Positions 43,081 to 52,238 are shown, counted from the first letter of the stretch. The stretch: DNA of 64,000 nt from Paeniglutamicibacter sulfureus (GCF_039535115.1 NZ_BAAAWO010000001.1:1302001-1366000); one strand, 5' to 3'. Notes: a model not told the origin generated them from the letters alone. Translations and numbers: made by a program.

Positions 43081-43265
43081 CTTCGATTCGACGCGGAAGA
43101 GCCAATGGAACCCTTGGCGCGCACCGGTCGTTCCCGGCCGCGCCGACCGGCCCGCGGGATGTGCCCGGCGGCGCGTTTCCGCTGGCGACCGGGGGTTCGG
43201 TGGTGCCCGGCCAAGGAGGGATCGCGGGATGCCGACGTGGCGCGGATTACATCGCGGGTGACATA

Positions 43266-43766
43266 TCAGACGGTGGAGAAGTCGACGGTGGAGTTGATCA
43301 GCTCGGCGATGACCCCGGGGTCGTTGGCGCGGCGCAGGGATTCGCGGAACGACTCCTTGGCCAGCGAGCGGGCCAGCGCGGCGAGCATCGACAGGTGCCC
43401 GGAATAGCTGGACGCGGGGGTGGCCAGCAGCAGCACCACGTGCGCTGCTCCGTCCTTGGCACCGAAGTCCAGGCCGTGGCCGTAGGCCATGACGCCCACG
43501 CAGATGCTGGGCGCCGCCACGAAGGAACTGCGGGCGTGGGCCAGGCCGATGCCGCCGGGAAGGCCGGTGGCCAGCTGGTGCTCGTGGCGGTGGACATCGG
43601 AGAGGAAGCCGGGCAGGTCCGCGATCCGGCGGGCCGCAAGGAGCCGCTCGGCCAGGACCGCAACCGCCTCGTCGCGGGTGGGGGTGGCCAGTTCAAGGAC
43701 CACCATGGCGCCGGTGGTCAGCTCGGGGGTTGTCTCGTCTTCCGGCGTCGGCTGGATTGAAGTCAT
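43266..43766 (-). CDS. PTS EIIA-like (fructose/nitrogen type) protein, orphan
   Basis: This 166-residue protein has the EIIA-Fru/Ntr plan with RDEAVAVLAERLLAARRIAD, LPGFLSDVHRHEHQLATGLP, and GGIGLAHARS in place of the GIAIPHAR active site (His77), then VVLLLATPASSYSGHLSMLA and LARSLAKESFRESLRRAND. No EIIB or EIIC genes adjoin. It may be a regulator fed by the general PTS phosphorelay. The start is uncertain: ATG 43766 lacks a good ribosome binding site. Confidence 0.85.
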   Translation of the reverse strand: MTSIQPTPEDETTPELTTGAMVVLELATPTRDEAVAVLAERLLAARRIADLPGFLSDVHRHEHQLATGLPGGIGLAHARSSFVAAPSICVGVMAYGHGLDFGAKDGAAHVVLLLATPASSYSGHLSMLAALARSLAKESFRESLRRANDPGVIAELINSTVDFSTV

Positions 43767-43876
43767 GGGGATCGATTCGAAGGTGGCGGTCAACGGGCGG
43801 GAAGGGGGGCTGCGCAACCGGCGCTGTGCCCTGGCCTTGTAGCGTACACGGGGGCAGCCGTCAGGCATGCCCGGCG

Positions 43877-43936
43877 GGGATTGCGGCAGGGGTTGCGGCA
43901 GGACGCGGGCAGGGGTTGCGGCAGGGATTGCGGCAG
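43877..43936. repeat. degenerate GGGATTGCGGCAG tandem array
   Basis: About four degenerate copies of a 13-18-nt G-rich unit (GGGGATTGCGGCAG and variants) lie beside the GuaB3 terminator in an otherwise empty gap. Confidence 0.7.
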
Positions 43937-43943
43937 ATGCGAA

Positions 43944-44001
43944 ACGGCCGGGCGCGGATCGCCCGCTTTCCTGGTGGAAGCGGCGGATCGTGCCCGGCCG
44001 T
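43944..44001 (-). terminator. terminator of guaB3
   Basis: ACGGCCGGGC (43944-43953) and GCCCGGCCGT (43992-44001), with a mostly paired interior, form a long hairpin 40 nt past the guaB3 stop. Confidence 0.8.
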
Positions 44002-44041
44002 CGTTGGCGCGGTTGGCGCCTGTGGCGGCTCGCCGGTGTCG

Positions 44042-45187
44042 CTAGTCGGCCTCGTAGGGGGAAACCACCATGTCGACGCGCTGGAATTCCTTGAGGTCCG
44101 AATACCCGGTGGTGGCCATCGAGCGGCGCAGCGCTCCGACGATGTTCGAGGTGCCGTTGGTGTGGCTGGAGGGGCCGAAGAGCACCGTCTCCATGGGTCC
44201 AACGGTGCCGACCTTGACCCGGTCCCCGCGCGGGCTGTCCTCGTGCGCGGCCTCCATTCCCCAGTGCCAGCCGGCTCCCGGGGCTTCCTGCGCGCGGGCC
44301 AGGGCGGTGCCGAGCATCACGGCGTCGGCGCCCATGGCGATGGCCTTGACGATGTCGCCGCTGGTGCCCAGGCCGCCGTCGGCGATCACGTGCACGTAGC
44401 GTCCGCCGGACTCGTCCAGGTAGTCGCGGCGGGCCTCGGCGACGTCGGAGATGGCGGTGGCCATCGGCGCGTGGATGCCCAGTGCGCGGCGGGTGGTGCC
44501 CGAGGCGCCTCCGCCAAAGCCCACCAGCACGCCGGCGGCGCCGGTGCGCATCAGGTGCAGTGCCGGGGTGTAGCCGGCGGCTCCGCCCACGATGACCGGG
44601 ACGTCGAGCTCGTAGATGAACTGCTTGAGGTTCAGCGGTTCCTGGTTCTTGGACACGTGCTCGGCCGAGACGGTGGTGCCGCGGATGACGAACACGTCAA
44701 CGCCGGCGGCCACGACGGTCTTGTAGTGTTCCTGGGTGCGCTGCGGGGTCAGCGAACCGGCCACCGTCACCCCGGCGTCGCGGATTTCCGCCAGGCGCGC
44801 GGTGATCAGCTCGGGCTGGATGGGGGCTGCGTACAGCTCCTGCAGGCGTGCGGTGATGGCCGGGTCGAAGTGCCCGCCGTTGGCGGACTGAAGGGCGGCG
44901 ATCTCCTCGAGCACCTTGGCCGGATCCTCGTAGCGGGTCCACAGCCCCTCGAGGTTCAGCACGCCCAGGCCGCCGAGCTTGCCCAGCGCGATGGCGGTGG
45001 CGGGGCTCATCACCGAGTCCATGGGCGCACCCAGGATCGGGGTCTCGAATTTGTAGGCGTCGATCTGCCAGGTCACCGAGACATCCTGCGGGTCGCGGGT
45101 GCGGCGGTTGGGAACAATCGCCACATCGTCAAGGGAGTACGCCTGGGCTGCGCGCTTGGAGCGCCCGATTTCAATCTCGTAAGTCAC
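44042..45187 (-). CDS. guaB3: GuaB3 family IMP dehydrogenase-related protein
   Basis: This 381-residue TIM-barrel protein is related to IMP dehydrogenase but has no CBS domains. It shows AYSLDDVAIVPNRRTRDPQD, LGAPMDSVMSPATAIALGKL, VGGAAGYTPALHLMRTGAAG, VHVIADGGLGTSGDIVKAIA and GADAVMLGTALARAQEAPG. GuaB3 proteins act in purine interconversion; GMP reductase activity has been reported for relatives. Start GTG 45187 is leaderless. The true guaB lies at 56,250-57,755. Confidence 0.94.
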   Translation of the reverse strand: MTYEIEIGRSKRAAQAYSLDDVAIVPNRRTRDPQDVSVTWQIDAYKFETPILGAPMDSVMSPATAIALGKLGGLGVLNLEGLWTRYEDPAKVLEEIAALQSANGGHFDPAITARLQELYAAPIQPELITARLAEIRDAGVTVAGSLTPQRTQEHYKTVVAAGVDVFVIRGTTVSAEHVSKNQEPLNLKQFIYELDVPVIVGGAAGYTPALHLMRTGAAGVLVGFGGGASGTTRRALGIHAPMATAISDVAEARRDYLDESGGRYVHVIADGGLGTSGDIVKAIAMGADAVMLGTALARAQEAPGAGWHWGMEAAHEDSPRGDRVKVGTVGPMETVLFGPSSHTNGTSNIVGALRRSMATTGYSDLKEFQRVDMVVSPYEAD

Positions 45188-45193
45188 CGCACC

Positions 45194-45199
45194 ACCCTA
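45194..45199 (-). promoter_or_regulatory. -10 box TAGGGT, leaderless promoter of guaB3
   Basis: TAGGGT ends 6 nt before the GTG at 45187 on the minus strand. Confidence 0.5.
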
Positions 45200-45293
45200 T
45201 CAGCCCGCCGGCGGGGGCCGGCTCCCGCCTCACCCGGACCCCGCCCGCGTGACGTGCCCCGATGGGGGGGCGACGCCGCCCTGGGAGTGCGCC

Positions 45294-46538
45294 TCAGTGG
45301 CCCAGGGTGCCCAGCGTGGTGGCCAGCGCGGTGGCCGCGCGTTCCTCTGCCGCGGCAATGACCTCGAGCTGGTCGGCCAGGGTCGCGAAGTGCCCCGAGC
45401 GCTCCGCGGGATCGATGGACGGGTCGATGAGGTCGGTGAACACGATCCAGTCCTGGGCCAGGTGCGCGTAGTCGGCGGCGTGGGCGGCCAGCGGCGCGAG
45501 CCCGGGCAGCGTGGCGGCCTCGGTGAGGAAGTCCGCGTACTGGCCGCGCAGCGCGCCGAGTCCGCCAAAGCGGGTGTCGGTGAGGAAGCCCAGGACCTGG
45601 GACAGCCCGGATTCCAGGCGGACGGGCTCCTCGAAGATCCGCGTCCAGCCCTTGGCGGTGGTGGTGTCGCGCAGCTTCTGCGCCCAGTTGTTCATCCCGG
45701 CCACGCCGAAGTTCTTGGCGAAGTGCGCGGGGATTCCCTCCAGCTCGCTGGTGCCCAGCAGACGCCCGGTGGTTTGGGCGATGGCCTCGCGCACATTGGC
45801 GGCCAGGGTGGCGGCATCCGGGCCGGTGCTCTCTGGCACCCAGGCCTGCCAGTGCTTGTCCTTCTTGCGACGGGAGCGGGCCACGGCCAGGTCTTCGGGG
45901 CTGATGGGGGTCAGCGAGCCGGAGCCGTCGTCGATGAGCAGGTCATCGCCGTGTTCGCCGACGACCACCAGGTCGATGGAGTCGGAGTCCTCCACCACGT
46001 CGGCGTCGATCCACGGCAGGGCGGCAACGGAGGCGCGCACCACCACGGCGCGCCCGGCATCCAGCCCGGCGTCCAGGTAGTCGGCGGCCAGGCGCGCGCT
46101 GCCGGTGGTTCGCTCGCTGAGCACGGCCCCGCAGCGGGCCAGCAGATTGGCGGTGTACGGCTCCGGATGCGCGCGGGTGACCACGGTGGCCGTGGTGACT
46201 TCCTCGTAGACGAAGGTGAAGGCCATGAAGCCGATGCCGCCGGCAAGTCCGGCCAGCAGCGCCTCGCTCATCGGCTCGCCGGTGAGCGGGTGGGTGACCC
46301 CGGCCTGGGTGAGCACGCGGTGCCAGAGCCCCGCATCGTACTGGACGACGTTTTCCGGGGCAGGGTACTCGGGCAGCTCCGCTTCCTCGGCTGCAGCGGC
46401 CGCGGCGGCGGCGTCCTGGGCGCTGGCCGGGCGGGTGGGCTTGGCGGCGAGGATCGCCTTGCGGGCGGTGGTGTAGCTTTCACCGGTGCGGTCCATGCGG
46501 GTGCGGACAAGCTTCTTCAGGTTCTTCGGTTGGGCCAC
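45294..46538 (-). CDS. BtrH N-domain / DUF4872-like protein
   Basis: This 414-residue cytosolic protein has an N-terminal basic motif MAQPKNLKKLVRTRMDRTGE followed by SYTTARKAIL, a short segment also found on other actinobacterial proteins, then an Ala-rich linker and a domain with LTGEPMSEALLAGLAGGIGF like the BtrH N-domain (a cysteine-protease-like fold). The C-terminal half (WAQKLRDTTTAKGWTRIFEE onwards) resembles DUF4872. Catalytic residues cannot be assigned with certainty. Start GTG 46538 has AAGGAGC upstream. Confidence 0.65.
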   Translation of the reverse strand: MAQPKNLKKLVRTRMDRTGESYTTARKAILAAKPTRPASAQDAAAAAAAAEEAELPEYPAPENVVQYDAGLWHRVLTQAGVTHPLTGEPMSEALLAGLAGGIGFMAFTFVYEEVTTATVVTRAHPEPYTANLLARCGAVLSERTTGSARLAADYLDAGLDAGRAVVVRASVAALPWIDADVVEDSDSIDLVVVGEHGDDLLIDDGSGSLTPISPEDLAVARSRRKKDKHWQAWVPESTGPDAATLAANVREAIAQTTGRLLGTSELEGIPAHFAKNFGVAGMNNWAQKLRDTTTAKGWTRIFEEPVRLESGLSQVLGFLTDTRFGGLGALRGQYADFLTEAATLPGLAPLAAHAADYAHLAQDWIVFTDLIDPSIDPAERSGHFATLADQLEVIAAAEERAATALATTLGTLGH

Positions 46539-46691
46539 GGTGTGCTCCTTATGTGTTGCGTGTGCGTGCAGGCGCGGGTTTCTCCCGCACGCCGCAGTGG
46601 GCAGCGCCAGTGAAACATTCTACGTGGGGTGGACAGGACCCCGGCACCGCGGCCCGCGCGGAAAGCAGCACCTCCGCTGCGGATTCGGCAC

Positions 46692-47510
46692 CTAGACGTG
46701 GCGCACGGCAACCATCAACCGGGGCACCAGGGCGCCGGACTTTACTGCCGCCACCAGGTTTCCCATCCTGTCCGCCGGGTCCGCGCCCAGCAGGATGGGG
46801 GCGGCCAGGGGCGAGGGGGAGCGCCGGGAGGCTGCGTCGGCATCGGCCATGTGCTTGAGCACCGCGGCGCCGCGGTCGGTGTTTTCGGTGATGATGAACC
46901 CGGCCGCGCGCAGCTGGTCGAGGTAGCCCTCCTCGGTTTCAACATAGGACGCCGATGCGGCGTCGGCCCACGGCATGGGGTAGCCAACGGTGTTGGTGCC
47001 CATCAGGTCGTAGACCGCGAACACTCCCCCGGGACGCAGCAAGCGGTGCACCTCGGCGAACACCGCCGGCTTGTCGGCCACGTTCATGCCCACGTGCAGT
47101 ATGGTTGCCGCGTCGAAGGAGCCGGCGGGCAGGCCCGTCTTGTGTCCCGGGGCAACCAGCATGGTGATGGAGCCGGCCATGGCGCAGGCGGCGTCAAGCT
47201 CCCTGGCCAGGACGACGAACTCCTCGGTGACGTCCACGCCGGTGACCACTGCACCCAGGTGCGCAAAGTAGCGCGCGGGGCCGCCGATGCCGCTGCCCAC
47301 ATCCAGCACCCGGGTTCCCAGCCCGATGCCCGCCGCCTGTGCCACCGCCGCGGTGGCGGCCCTGCCGCCGGTGTGCAGGTGGTCGGCTTCGCCGAGCTCC
47401 TCCGGTTGCAGGACCTCCGGTTCCAGCCCCGAGTCCCGCAGTGCGGCATGCAGCCGCTCGCGCAGGTTCCCCGTGGTGTAGCGGCTGATGGACTGCTCGG
47501 TGTCGCTCAT
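46692..47510 (-). CDS. class I SAM-dependent methyltransferase
   Basis: This 272-residue protein has the SAM-binding motif I VLDVGSGIGGPARYFAHLGA, motif II GVDVTEEFVVLARELD, DAATILHVGMNVADKPAVFA and a post-motif RLLRPGGVFAVYDLMG. The lid region has YVETEEGYLDQLRAAGFIIT. The general fold is that of the UbiE/sarcosine-dimethylglycine methyltransferase group; the substrate is unknown. Start ATG 47510 has AAGGAGT upstream. Confidence 0.9.
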   Translation of the reverse strand: MSDTEQSISRYTTGNLRERLHAALRDSGLEPEVLQPEELGEADHLHTGGRAATAAVAQAAGIGLGTRVLDVGSGIGGPARYFAHLGAVVTGVDVTEEFVVLARELDAACAMAGSITMLVAPGHKTGLPAGSFDAATILHVGMNVADKPAVFAEVHRLLRPGGVFAVYDLMGTNTVGYPMPWADAASASYVETEEGYLDQLRAAGFIITENTDRGAAVLKHMADADAASRRSPSPLAAPILLGADPADRMGNLVAAVKSGALVPRLMVAVRHV

Positions 47511-47672
47511 CGCTGACTCCTTGCGACGTATGGGGGCGCACACCGCCCGCTTCTTCGCGGCCTGGCGTACCCATGGGGGGGTCTTTCCCATGATAGGCCC
47601 GGGGCACCGCCGCGTCACCGGTGGGCTCTACCCCAATTGGCGCTGTGCCCGGCGGGCCGGGAGCCGGCGCGG

Positions 47673-49127
47673 CTACGGGAGCAGGCGTTCGCCCCTGCCG
47701 ATGCCAAGCACCAGGGCCGAGAGGGCCTGCCGGTCAACGACGTTCGGCTCCCCGGCGGCCAGCCAGTCCCCCACTTCCCGCAGGGCCATCTGGGCGGTGG
47801 CCAGCCGCGGGAGCTGGCCGGCGGCCTGGTTGTTGGTGAGCATGGCCGCCCCGTCGCTGGCGTGGAACACCGTCCAGCCGCGCACTTGGAGTTCGGGAAA
47901 CAGCCTGCGGTATCCCGCCACGGCCAGCGGGAACCGGTTCCCGATGTCCGCCGGGTCTCGGCCAGGGCGTTGTGCCAGCAGCCTGCCCTGCCACCAAAAG
48001 TACTGGCCTCCGGGGCAGTGGATGGATTCGAGAAGGGCCAGGCGGTTGCCACAGAGCACGCCGTGGCCCACCTGCCGGTTCGGGTCCCCGGGGAATGCCA
48101 GCGGGTGGATCGTGCGGCTCCCGGGCAGCCGGTCCAGGTGCGCCAGCAACTGGCCGGTGAGAAGTTCCGCGGTGTCCGGGGACGGGCCGAACTCCCAGCC
48201 CGTGCGCTGGCGCACCTGTTCCGGATCCAACAGCCTCTTGGCCCGGGGGCGCCGTGGCGGGGCGGTCGTCGACCGGAAGGTTTCGACGCCCACCAGGTAG
48301 GCGCACAACCAGCCCAGCGGAACGGGGTTGACATTGGGTCCTCCGGCGAGCGCGGGAACCAGCAGTCCGCCGGCGTAGGCGAGGAACAGGACGTAGGGAA
48401 CGCTCGACCAGGGTCCTGCGCGGCCGCCGGCCCGTGCCCAGGCACCCAGCAGCGCCGGCACCGGAACCAGGAGCACCAGCAGCAGGACGGTTGCCGCCGG
48501 TGCCCGGTTCCCCCGCGCGACGATCGCCGCCGGCACGCAGGCCAGCAGCATCACGATGGCCAGCAGCAGCCACGCACCGATCCGCCCCCATCCCGGCCCC
48601 CGCCGCCCGGGCTCGCGGATCCGCAGTGGCGGGTAGTCCCGCTGGTGCCAGCGCATGGAGGAGAGCCTGATCTCGCTGCGCGCGAAGACATCCAGGCCCG
48701 CCAGGTGCGCGGGATCCTGGTGGGCAAACCAGCGGGCGTTGGCCCGGGCGCAGGCTTCGCGGCGGGCCCTGGCCTTGTCGCGTTCGCGCTCCCGCCGGAT
48801 CGCCTCGGCCGCGGCGGAACGCGCCCCGTTCTGCGCCCCGGCATCCCGGACTCGCTGCCCGTCCTGCCCGGGCTCGGCTTCCGCCCGGTCCCCGCGGATC
48901 CCGCCGGCGGTTCCCACGCCCAGGCCGAGGGTCGCGTCGTAGGCGGCACGCAGCTTCTCGTCCTGCAAGACCCGCAGCGCCTCGTTCAGGGCCTTGGCCA
49001 GTTCCTCGTTGCCGGTGGAAGCGTCGGGATGGTGTTCGCGCATTTGGGCGCGGTGGGCTGCCTTGATCACCGCAAGCGGTGCCGAGGAGAGAACCCCCAG
49101 AAGCGCATAGTGGCTGGCCCCGTTCAT
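47673..49127 (-). CDS. J-domain membrane protein with NERD-like C-terminal domain
   Basis: This 484-residue protein has an N-terminal DnaJ domain (about residues 6-70) with HPD at 33-35 (AHRAQMREHHPDAST), then a long charged helix (EAIRRERERDKARARREACA). Three or more hydrophobic helices (about 180-290) are followed by a cytosolic C-terminal domain with RTIHPLAFPGDPNRQVGHGV and LCGNRLALLESIHCPGGQYF, which resembles a NERD nuclease-like domain but lacks clear catalytic acids. The J-domain should recruit Hsp70 to the membrane. An upstream start at 49229 is possible. The combination is unusual. Confidence 0.7.
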   Translation of the reverse strand: MNGASHYALLGVLSSAPLAVIKAAHRAQMREHHPDASTGNEELAKALNEALRVLQDEKLRAAYDATLGLGVGTAGGIRGDRAEAEPGQDGQRVRDAGAQNGARSAAAEAIRRERERDKARARREACARANARWFAHQDPAHLAGLDVFARSEIRLSSMRWHQRDYPPLRIREPGRRGPGWGRIGAWLLLAIVMLLACVPAAIVARGNRAPAATVLLLVLLVPVPALLGAWARAGGRAGPWSSVPYVLFLAYAGGLLVPALAGGPNVNPVPLGWLCAYLVGVETFRSTTAPPRRPRAKRLLDPEQVRQRTGWEFGPSPDTAELLTGQLLAHLDRLPGSRTIHPLAFPGDPNRQVGHGVLCGNRLALLESIHCPGGQYFWWQGRLLAQRPGRDPADIGNRFPLAVAGYRRLFPELQVRGWTVFHASDGAAMLTNNQAAGQLPRLATAQMALREVGDWLAAGEPNVVDRQALSALVLGIGRGERLLP

Positions 49128-49501
49128 GTTCCCGCACCCCATTGGCCACTGCATCCCCAACAGACCATGCTGCCCCAAGCCCTCCGTTCGCGGTCCCCAA
49201 GACCGGAGTGTTGCATCCGTGATGTTCACCTGAACCTACCAACATGCGGCGCGTTTGTTTAGGGTTGCCGGCCATTGTCATTTTCGGCGGGCGATCCGGC
49301 CCGACTGCGCCGTGCAGGCACCGGCAGAACAGGCCGCCGGAGCGCCTGCCCGAGTGGATGCCGGAGACCGGGTGGATTACTGCACCATTGGCCGCCGGAC
49401 GCGCAAGGCCATGTCGCGGGAATGGTGCGGCGTGGCCACCGATCCAGCTTTTGACTAGGTGCTCAAGGTTTTCCCAAGGTTACTTTGGAAAATGTGTGGA
49501 C
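49128..49501. other. 374-nt divergent promoter region
   Basis: It lies between the J-domain gene and the multicopper-oxidase operon. TACTTT at 49481-49486 is a possible -10 for the plus-strand operon. I see no gene and no recognisable copper-operator palindrome. Confidence 0.45.
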
Positions 49502-50035
49502 ATGGGTACTGTTGCGGTTCGAACGCTGAGGCCGGCAACGGCCACACGTCGCTACCTCATGGTCCTCCCCCTCGGGTTGTTGTGCTTGCTCGCCATCGGA
49601 CTTGGCTACTCGCTCAGCACGGCCAAGACCGCTCCCAGTGTGCAATTGGGTGCACCGGCGGAGATTCCAGGTGGCATCGCCATGATCACGGGCATTGTCC
49701 CGTTGGAGGTGGACGGATGGCAACCGCCCTCCCCCGTGACGGCCCTGCAGCACGATGCACAGGACGGCTCCCACCGGGTGCGCATCGAAATGCAGTTCAC
49801 GGCCCTGGACCCTGCCGGTACCCGGCTGGATCCGGCAAGATTCATCGTCGACGGACTCGGATCGGGCCAACCGGTCCCGCTGTGGTCCTCTCCGGATGCA
49901 GCCTTTGTCCAAGAAGGTGAATCCGTGCGGGCCACCATGGTCTTCGAACTGCCGGACAAGGCGGTTGCCTTGGTGCTCGAAGGCCCTGACGGTGGCCGCC
50001 TTTCACTGGGGAAGGAACACCATTCAGGCGGTTGA
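49502..50035 (+). CDS. membrane-anchored exported protein of the multicopper oxidase operon
   Basis: This 177-residue protein has one N-terminal membrane helix (about 18-37, YLMVLPLGLLCLLAIGLGYS) and an exported beta-rich domain (VRIEMQFTALDPAGTRLDPA, FIVDGLGSGQPVPLW, SVRATMVFELPDKAVALVLE) of the DUF4352-like immunoglobulin kind. It precedes the multicopper oxidase by 47 nt and probably assists or tethers it. An in-frame GTG at 49496 is an alternative start. Confidence 0.7.
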   Translation: MGTVAVRTLRPATATRRYLMVLPLGLLCLLAIGLGYSLSTAKTAPSVQLGAPAEIPGGIAMITGIVPLEVDGWQPPSPVTALQHDAQDGSHRVRIEMQFTALDPAGTRLDPARFIVDGLGSGQPVPLWSSPDAAFVQEGESVRATMVFELPDKAVALVLEGPDGGRLSLGKEHHSGG

Positions 50036-50082
50036 CCGCCTGACTTTCACGAAACACCAGTAAGAAACTTGGGGTAATTTCA

Positions 50083-51714
50083 ATGTCCATTTCCAGAAGG
50101 GAATTGATCCAACTAGGCGGCCTTGGGGGCCTGGGGATCATCGGTGCGGGTCTGGTGACGGTGCCGATTTCCACCGTCTCCGCCAAGTCCGCGAGCCAGC
50201 TGCGCGCCGGTGACATGCCCAAACCGTACGCGGCCGCGTTCGCCAGGCCTCCGGTCCTGCATCCATCATCCGTCTCCACCGGAGTCGACGGCGCCAAGGT
50301 GAACCATTACCGGATCAGCATGCGCCAGGCTGTCGCGCAGATCCTCCCGCGCCAGACCACCAATATCCTCGGCTACAACGGCATCTTTCCCGGCCCCACC
50401 ATCGAGCTGGACCAGGGCACCCGTGCGGTGGTGCATATGCGCAACCACATGCCGAAGAACCACCCGACGTTCGGCCACCTGCTGGCGACCTCCACGCACC
50501 TGCACGGTTCGGCGTCATTGCCACAATTTGACGGCTACGCCAGCGACGTGACGCTGCCGGGGTTCTACAAGGATTACTACTATCCCAATACCCAGGCCGC
50601 GCGCTCGCTCTGGTACCACGACCACGGTGTCCACTTCACGGCGCAGAACGTCTATTCGGGCCTCGCCGCGCTGTACATCATGCACGACGCGACGGAGCGG
50701 GAGCTGTTGCCGCAAGGCGCCTTCGACGTGCCGTTGATCATCAGCGACGCCATGTTCGCCGCCAACGGCGCCCTGGCCTACGACGACCGGGACCATTCCG
50801 GTCTGTGGGGCGACGTGATCCTGGTCAACGGCAGGCCCTGGCCGGTGATGAAGGTCCAGCCGCGGGTGTATCGCTTCCGCGTGCTCAACGCATCCATCTC
50901 ACGCTCCTATCGGCCGACGCTGAGCACCGGGGACCCCATGTACGTGGTGGCCACCGACGGCGGGTTGATGCCGCGCAGCCAGGCAGTCAAGTACTGGCGC
51001 CACGGGATGGCCGAACGGTACGAGGTGCTGATCGACTTCAGCAAGTACAAGCCGGGGCAGCGCATTCAATTGCGGAACCTGTCCAATGCGAACAACCGGG
51101 ACTATGACAACACGAACAAGATCATGGCCTTTGATGTCGTCGCACCCCCGAGCGAATCGGAGATGAAGCTCGACCCGAAGTGGAACTTCATTCCCACCAC
51201 CCTGGCGGACAGCCACGTGATGGGACTGACCAAGGATGATGCGGAGGAAAAGCGCTACTTCCGGGTGCAGCGCGACGACGGGGTCGAACCCTGGACCATC
51301 AACGGAGTGACCTGGGAGGACGTCATCGCCAGCAACTTCAAGCTTGCCAGCGCGGATCCCAAACTGGGCTCCGTGGAGATCTGGGAAATCGAGAACAAGT
51401 CCGGCGGCTGGTTCCATCCGGTCCACATCCACCTCATCGATTTCCAGATCCTTAGCCGCAACGGCAAGCCGCCCGCGGCCTGGGAACGGGGCCCGAAGGA
51501 CGTGGTGTACATCGGAGAAAACGAGAAGGTCAAGGTCATCATGAAATTCGGACCGCACATGGGCCGATACATGGTGCATTGCCACAACCTCCCGCACGAG
51601 GACCATTCCATGATGTTCCAATTCCGGGTGGGCCTGGGCGAAATGGATGAGGATGTCAATGACCCGATCCTTGCCGCACCGTGCCAGTTCGACACCGAAA
51701 CCGGAGATGACTGA
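50083..51714 (+). CDS. Tat-exported multicopper oxidase (bilirubin oxidase / phenoxazinone-synthase-like)
   Basis: This 543-residue protein has the twin-arginine signal SISRRELIQLGGLGGLGIIG. Copper ligands are in STHLHGS, LWYHDHGVHFTAQNVYSG, HPVHIHLIDFQIL and HCHNLPHEDHSMMF, so all type 1, 2 and 3 sites appear intact; the axial ligand Met lies in the last motif. The three-cupredoxin layout fits the CotA/bilirubin oxidase branch. It would oxidise phenolics, pigments or metal ions outside the membrane with O2. It lies between an anchored partner gene and a signal peptidase gene. Confidence 0.93.
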   Translation: MSISRRELIQLGGLGGLGIIGAGLVTVPISTVSAKSASQLRAGDMPKPYAAAFARPPVLHPSSVSTGVDGAKVNHYRISMRQAVAQILPRQTTNILGYNGIFPGPTIELDQGTRAVVHMRNHMPKNHPTFGHLLATSTHLHGSASLPQFDGYASDVTLPGFYKDYYYPNTQAARSLWYHDHGVHFTAQNVYSGLAALYIMHDATERELLPQGAFDVPLIISDAMFAANGALAYDDRDHSGLWGDVILVNGRPWPVMKVQPRVYRFRVLNASISRSYRPTLSTGDPMYVVATDGGLMPRSQAVKYWRHGMAERYEVLIDFSKYKPGQRIQLRNLSNANNRDYDNTNKIMAFDVVAPPSESEMKLDPKWNFIPTTLADSHVMGLTKDDAEEKRYFRVQRDDGVEPWTINGVTWEDVIASNFKLASADPKLGSVEIWEIENKSGGWFHPVHIHLIDFQILSRNGKPPAAWERGPKDVVYIGENEKVKVIMKFGPHMGRYMVHCHNLPHEDHSMMFQFRVGLGEMDEDVNDPILAAPCQFDTETGDD

Positions 51715-51716
51715 GC

Positions 51717-52238
51717 GTGGCCATCACGGACCGCCCCGGCGCGCCCGCCGCCCGCCGGCGCCGCCGGGTCAGGTTCACCGCCATCGCCGCCGCAGTGTTT
51801 GTGTTGGTGGCCCTGGCCTGCCGGCTCTGGATCCTGGAGCCGGTGGCGGTCCGGTCGGACAGCATGGAACCCACGGTGAAGGCCGGCAGCCTGGTGTTTG
51901 TCTTCAAGCCGGGGCCGGAGCTCTCGGGCGTGCATCCGGGTGATCTGGTGGTCTTCGCCTCCCCGGTGGACGGAACTCCCCTGATCAAGCGGGTCGTTGC
52001 CGTCGGGGGGCAACAGATCGAGGTCCAGGACGCGGTGCTGTATGTCGATTCGTCCCCGGTGGACGAGCCGTTCGTGGACCTGGCCACCATCGACGGGACC
52101 TACTACCCACGCACCGACGTTCCCGACGGGACCGTTTTCGTCATGGGCGACAACCGGGAGCGATCGATCGACTCACGGGACTATGGACCCGTTTCGCTCG
52201 AGGACATCGACGGGCTGGTCCTCGGAGCCAGGCACTGA
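51717..52238 (+). CDS. lepB: signal peptidase I
   Basis: This 173-residue membrane-anchored Ser-Lys peptidase has SDSMEPT with catalytic Ser49, PLIKRVVAVGG with general base Lys91, and the VFVMGDNRERSIDSRDYGP box. One N-terminal helix (about 21-40) follows a basic segment. It starts 2 nt after the multicopper oxidase stop, so both are made together; this copy may be dedicated to that operon rather than being the housekeeping enzyme. Confidence 0.93.
   Translation: MAITDRPGAPAARRRRRVRFTAIAAAVFVLVALACRLWILEPVAVRSDSMEPTVKAGSLVFVFKPGPELSGVHPGDLVVFASPVDGTPLIKRVVAVGGQQIEVQDAVLYVDSSPVDEPFVDLATIDGTYYPRTDVPDGTVFVMGDNRERSIDSRDYGPVSLEDIDGLVLGARH

Noticed and set aside
43861..43940. CRISPR-like array
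   Set aside because: The G-rich units are degenerate and adjacent, with no unique spacers and no cas genes.
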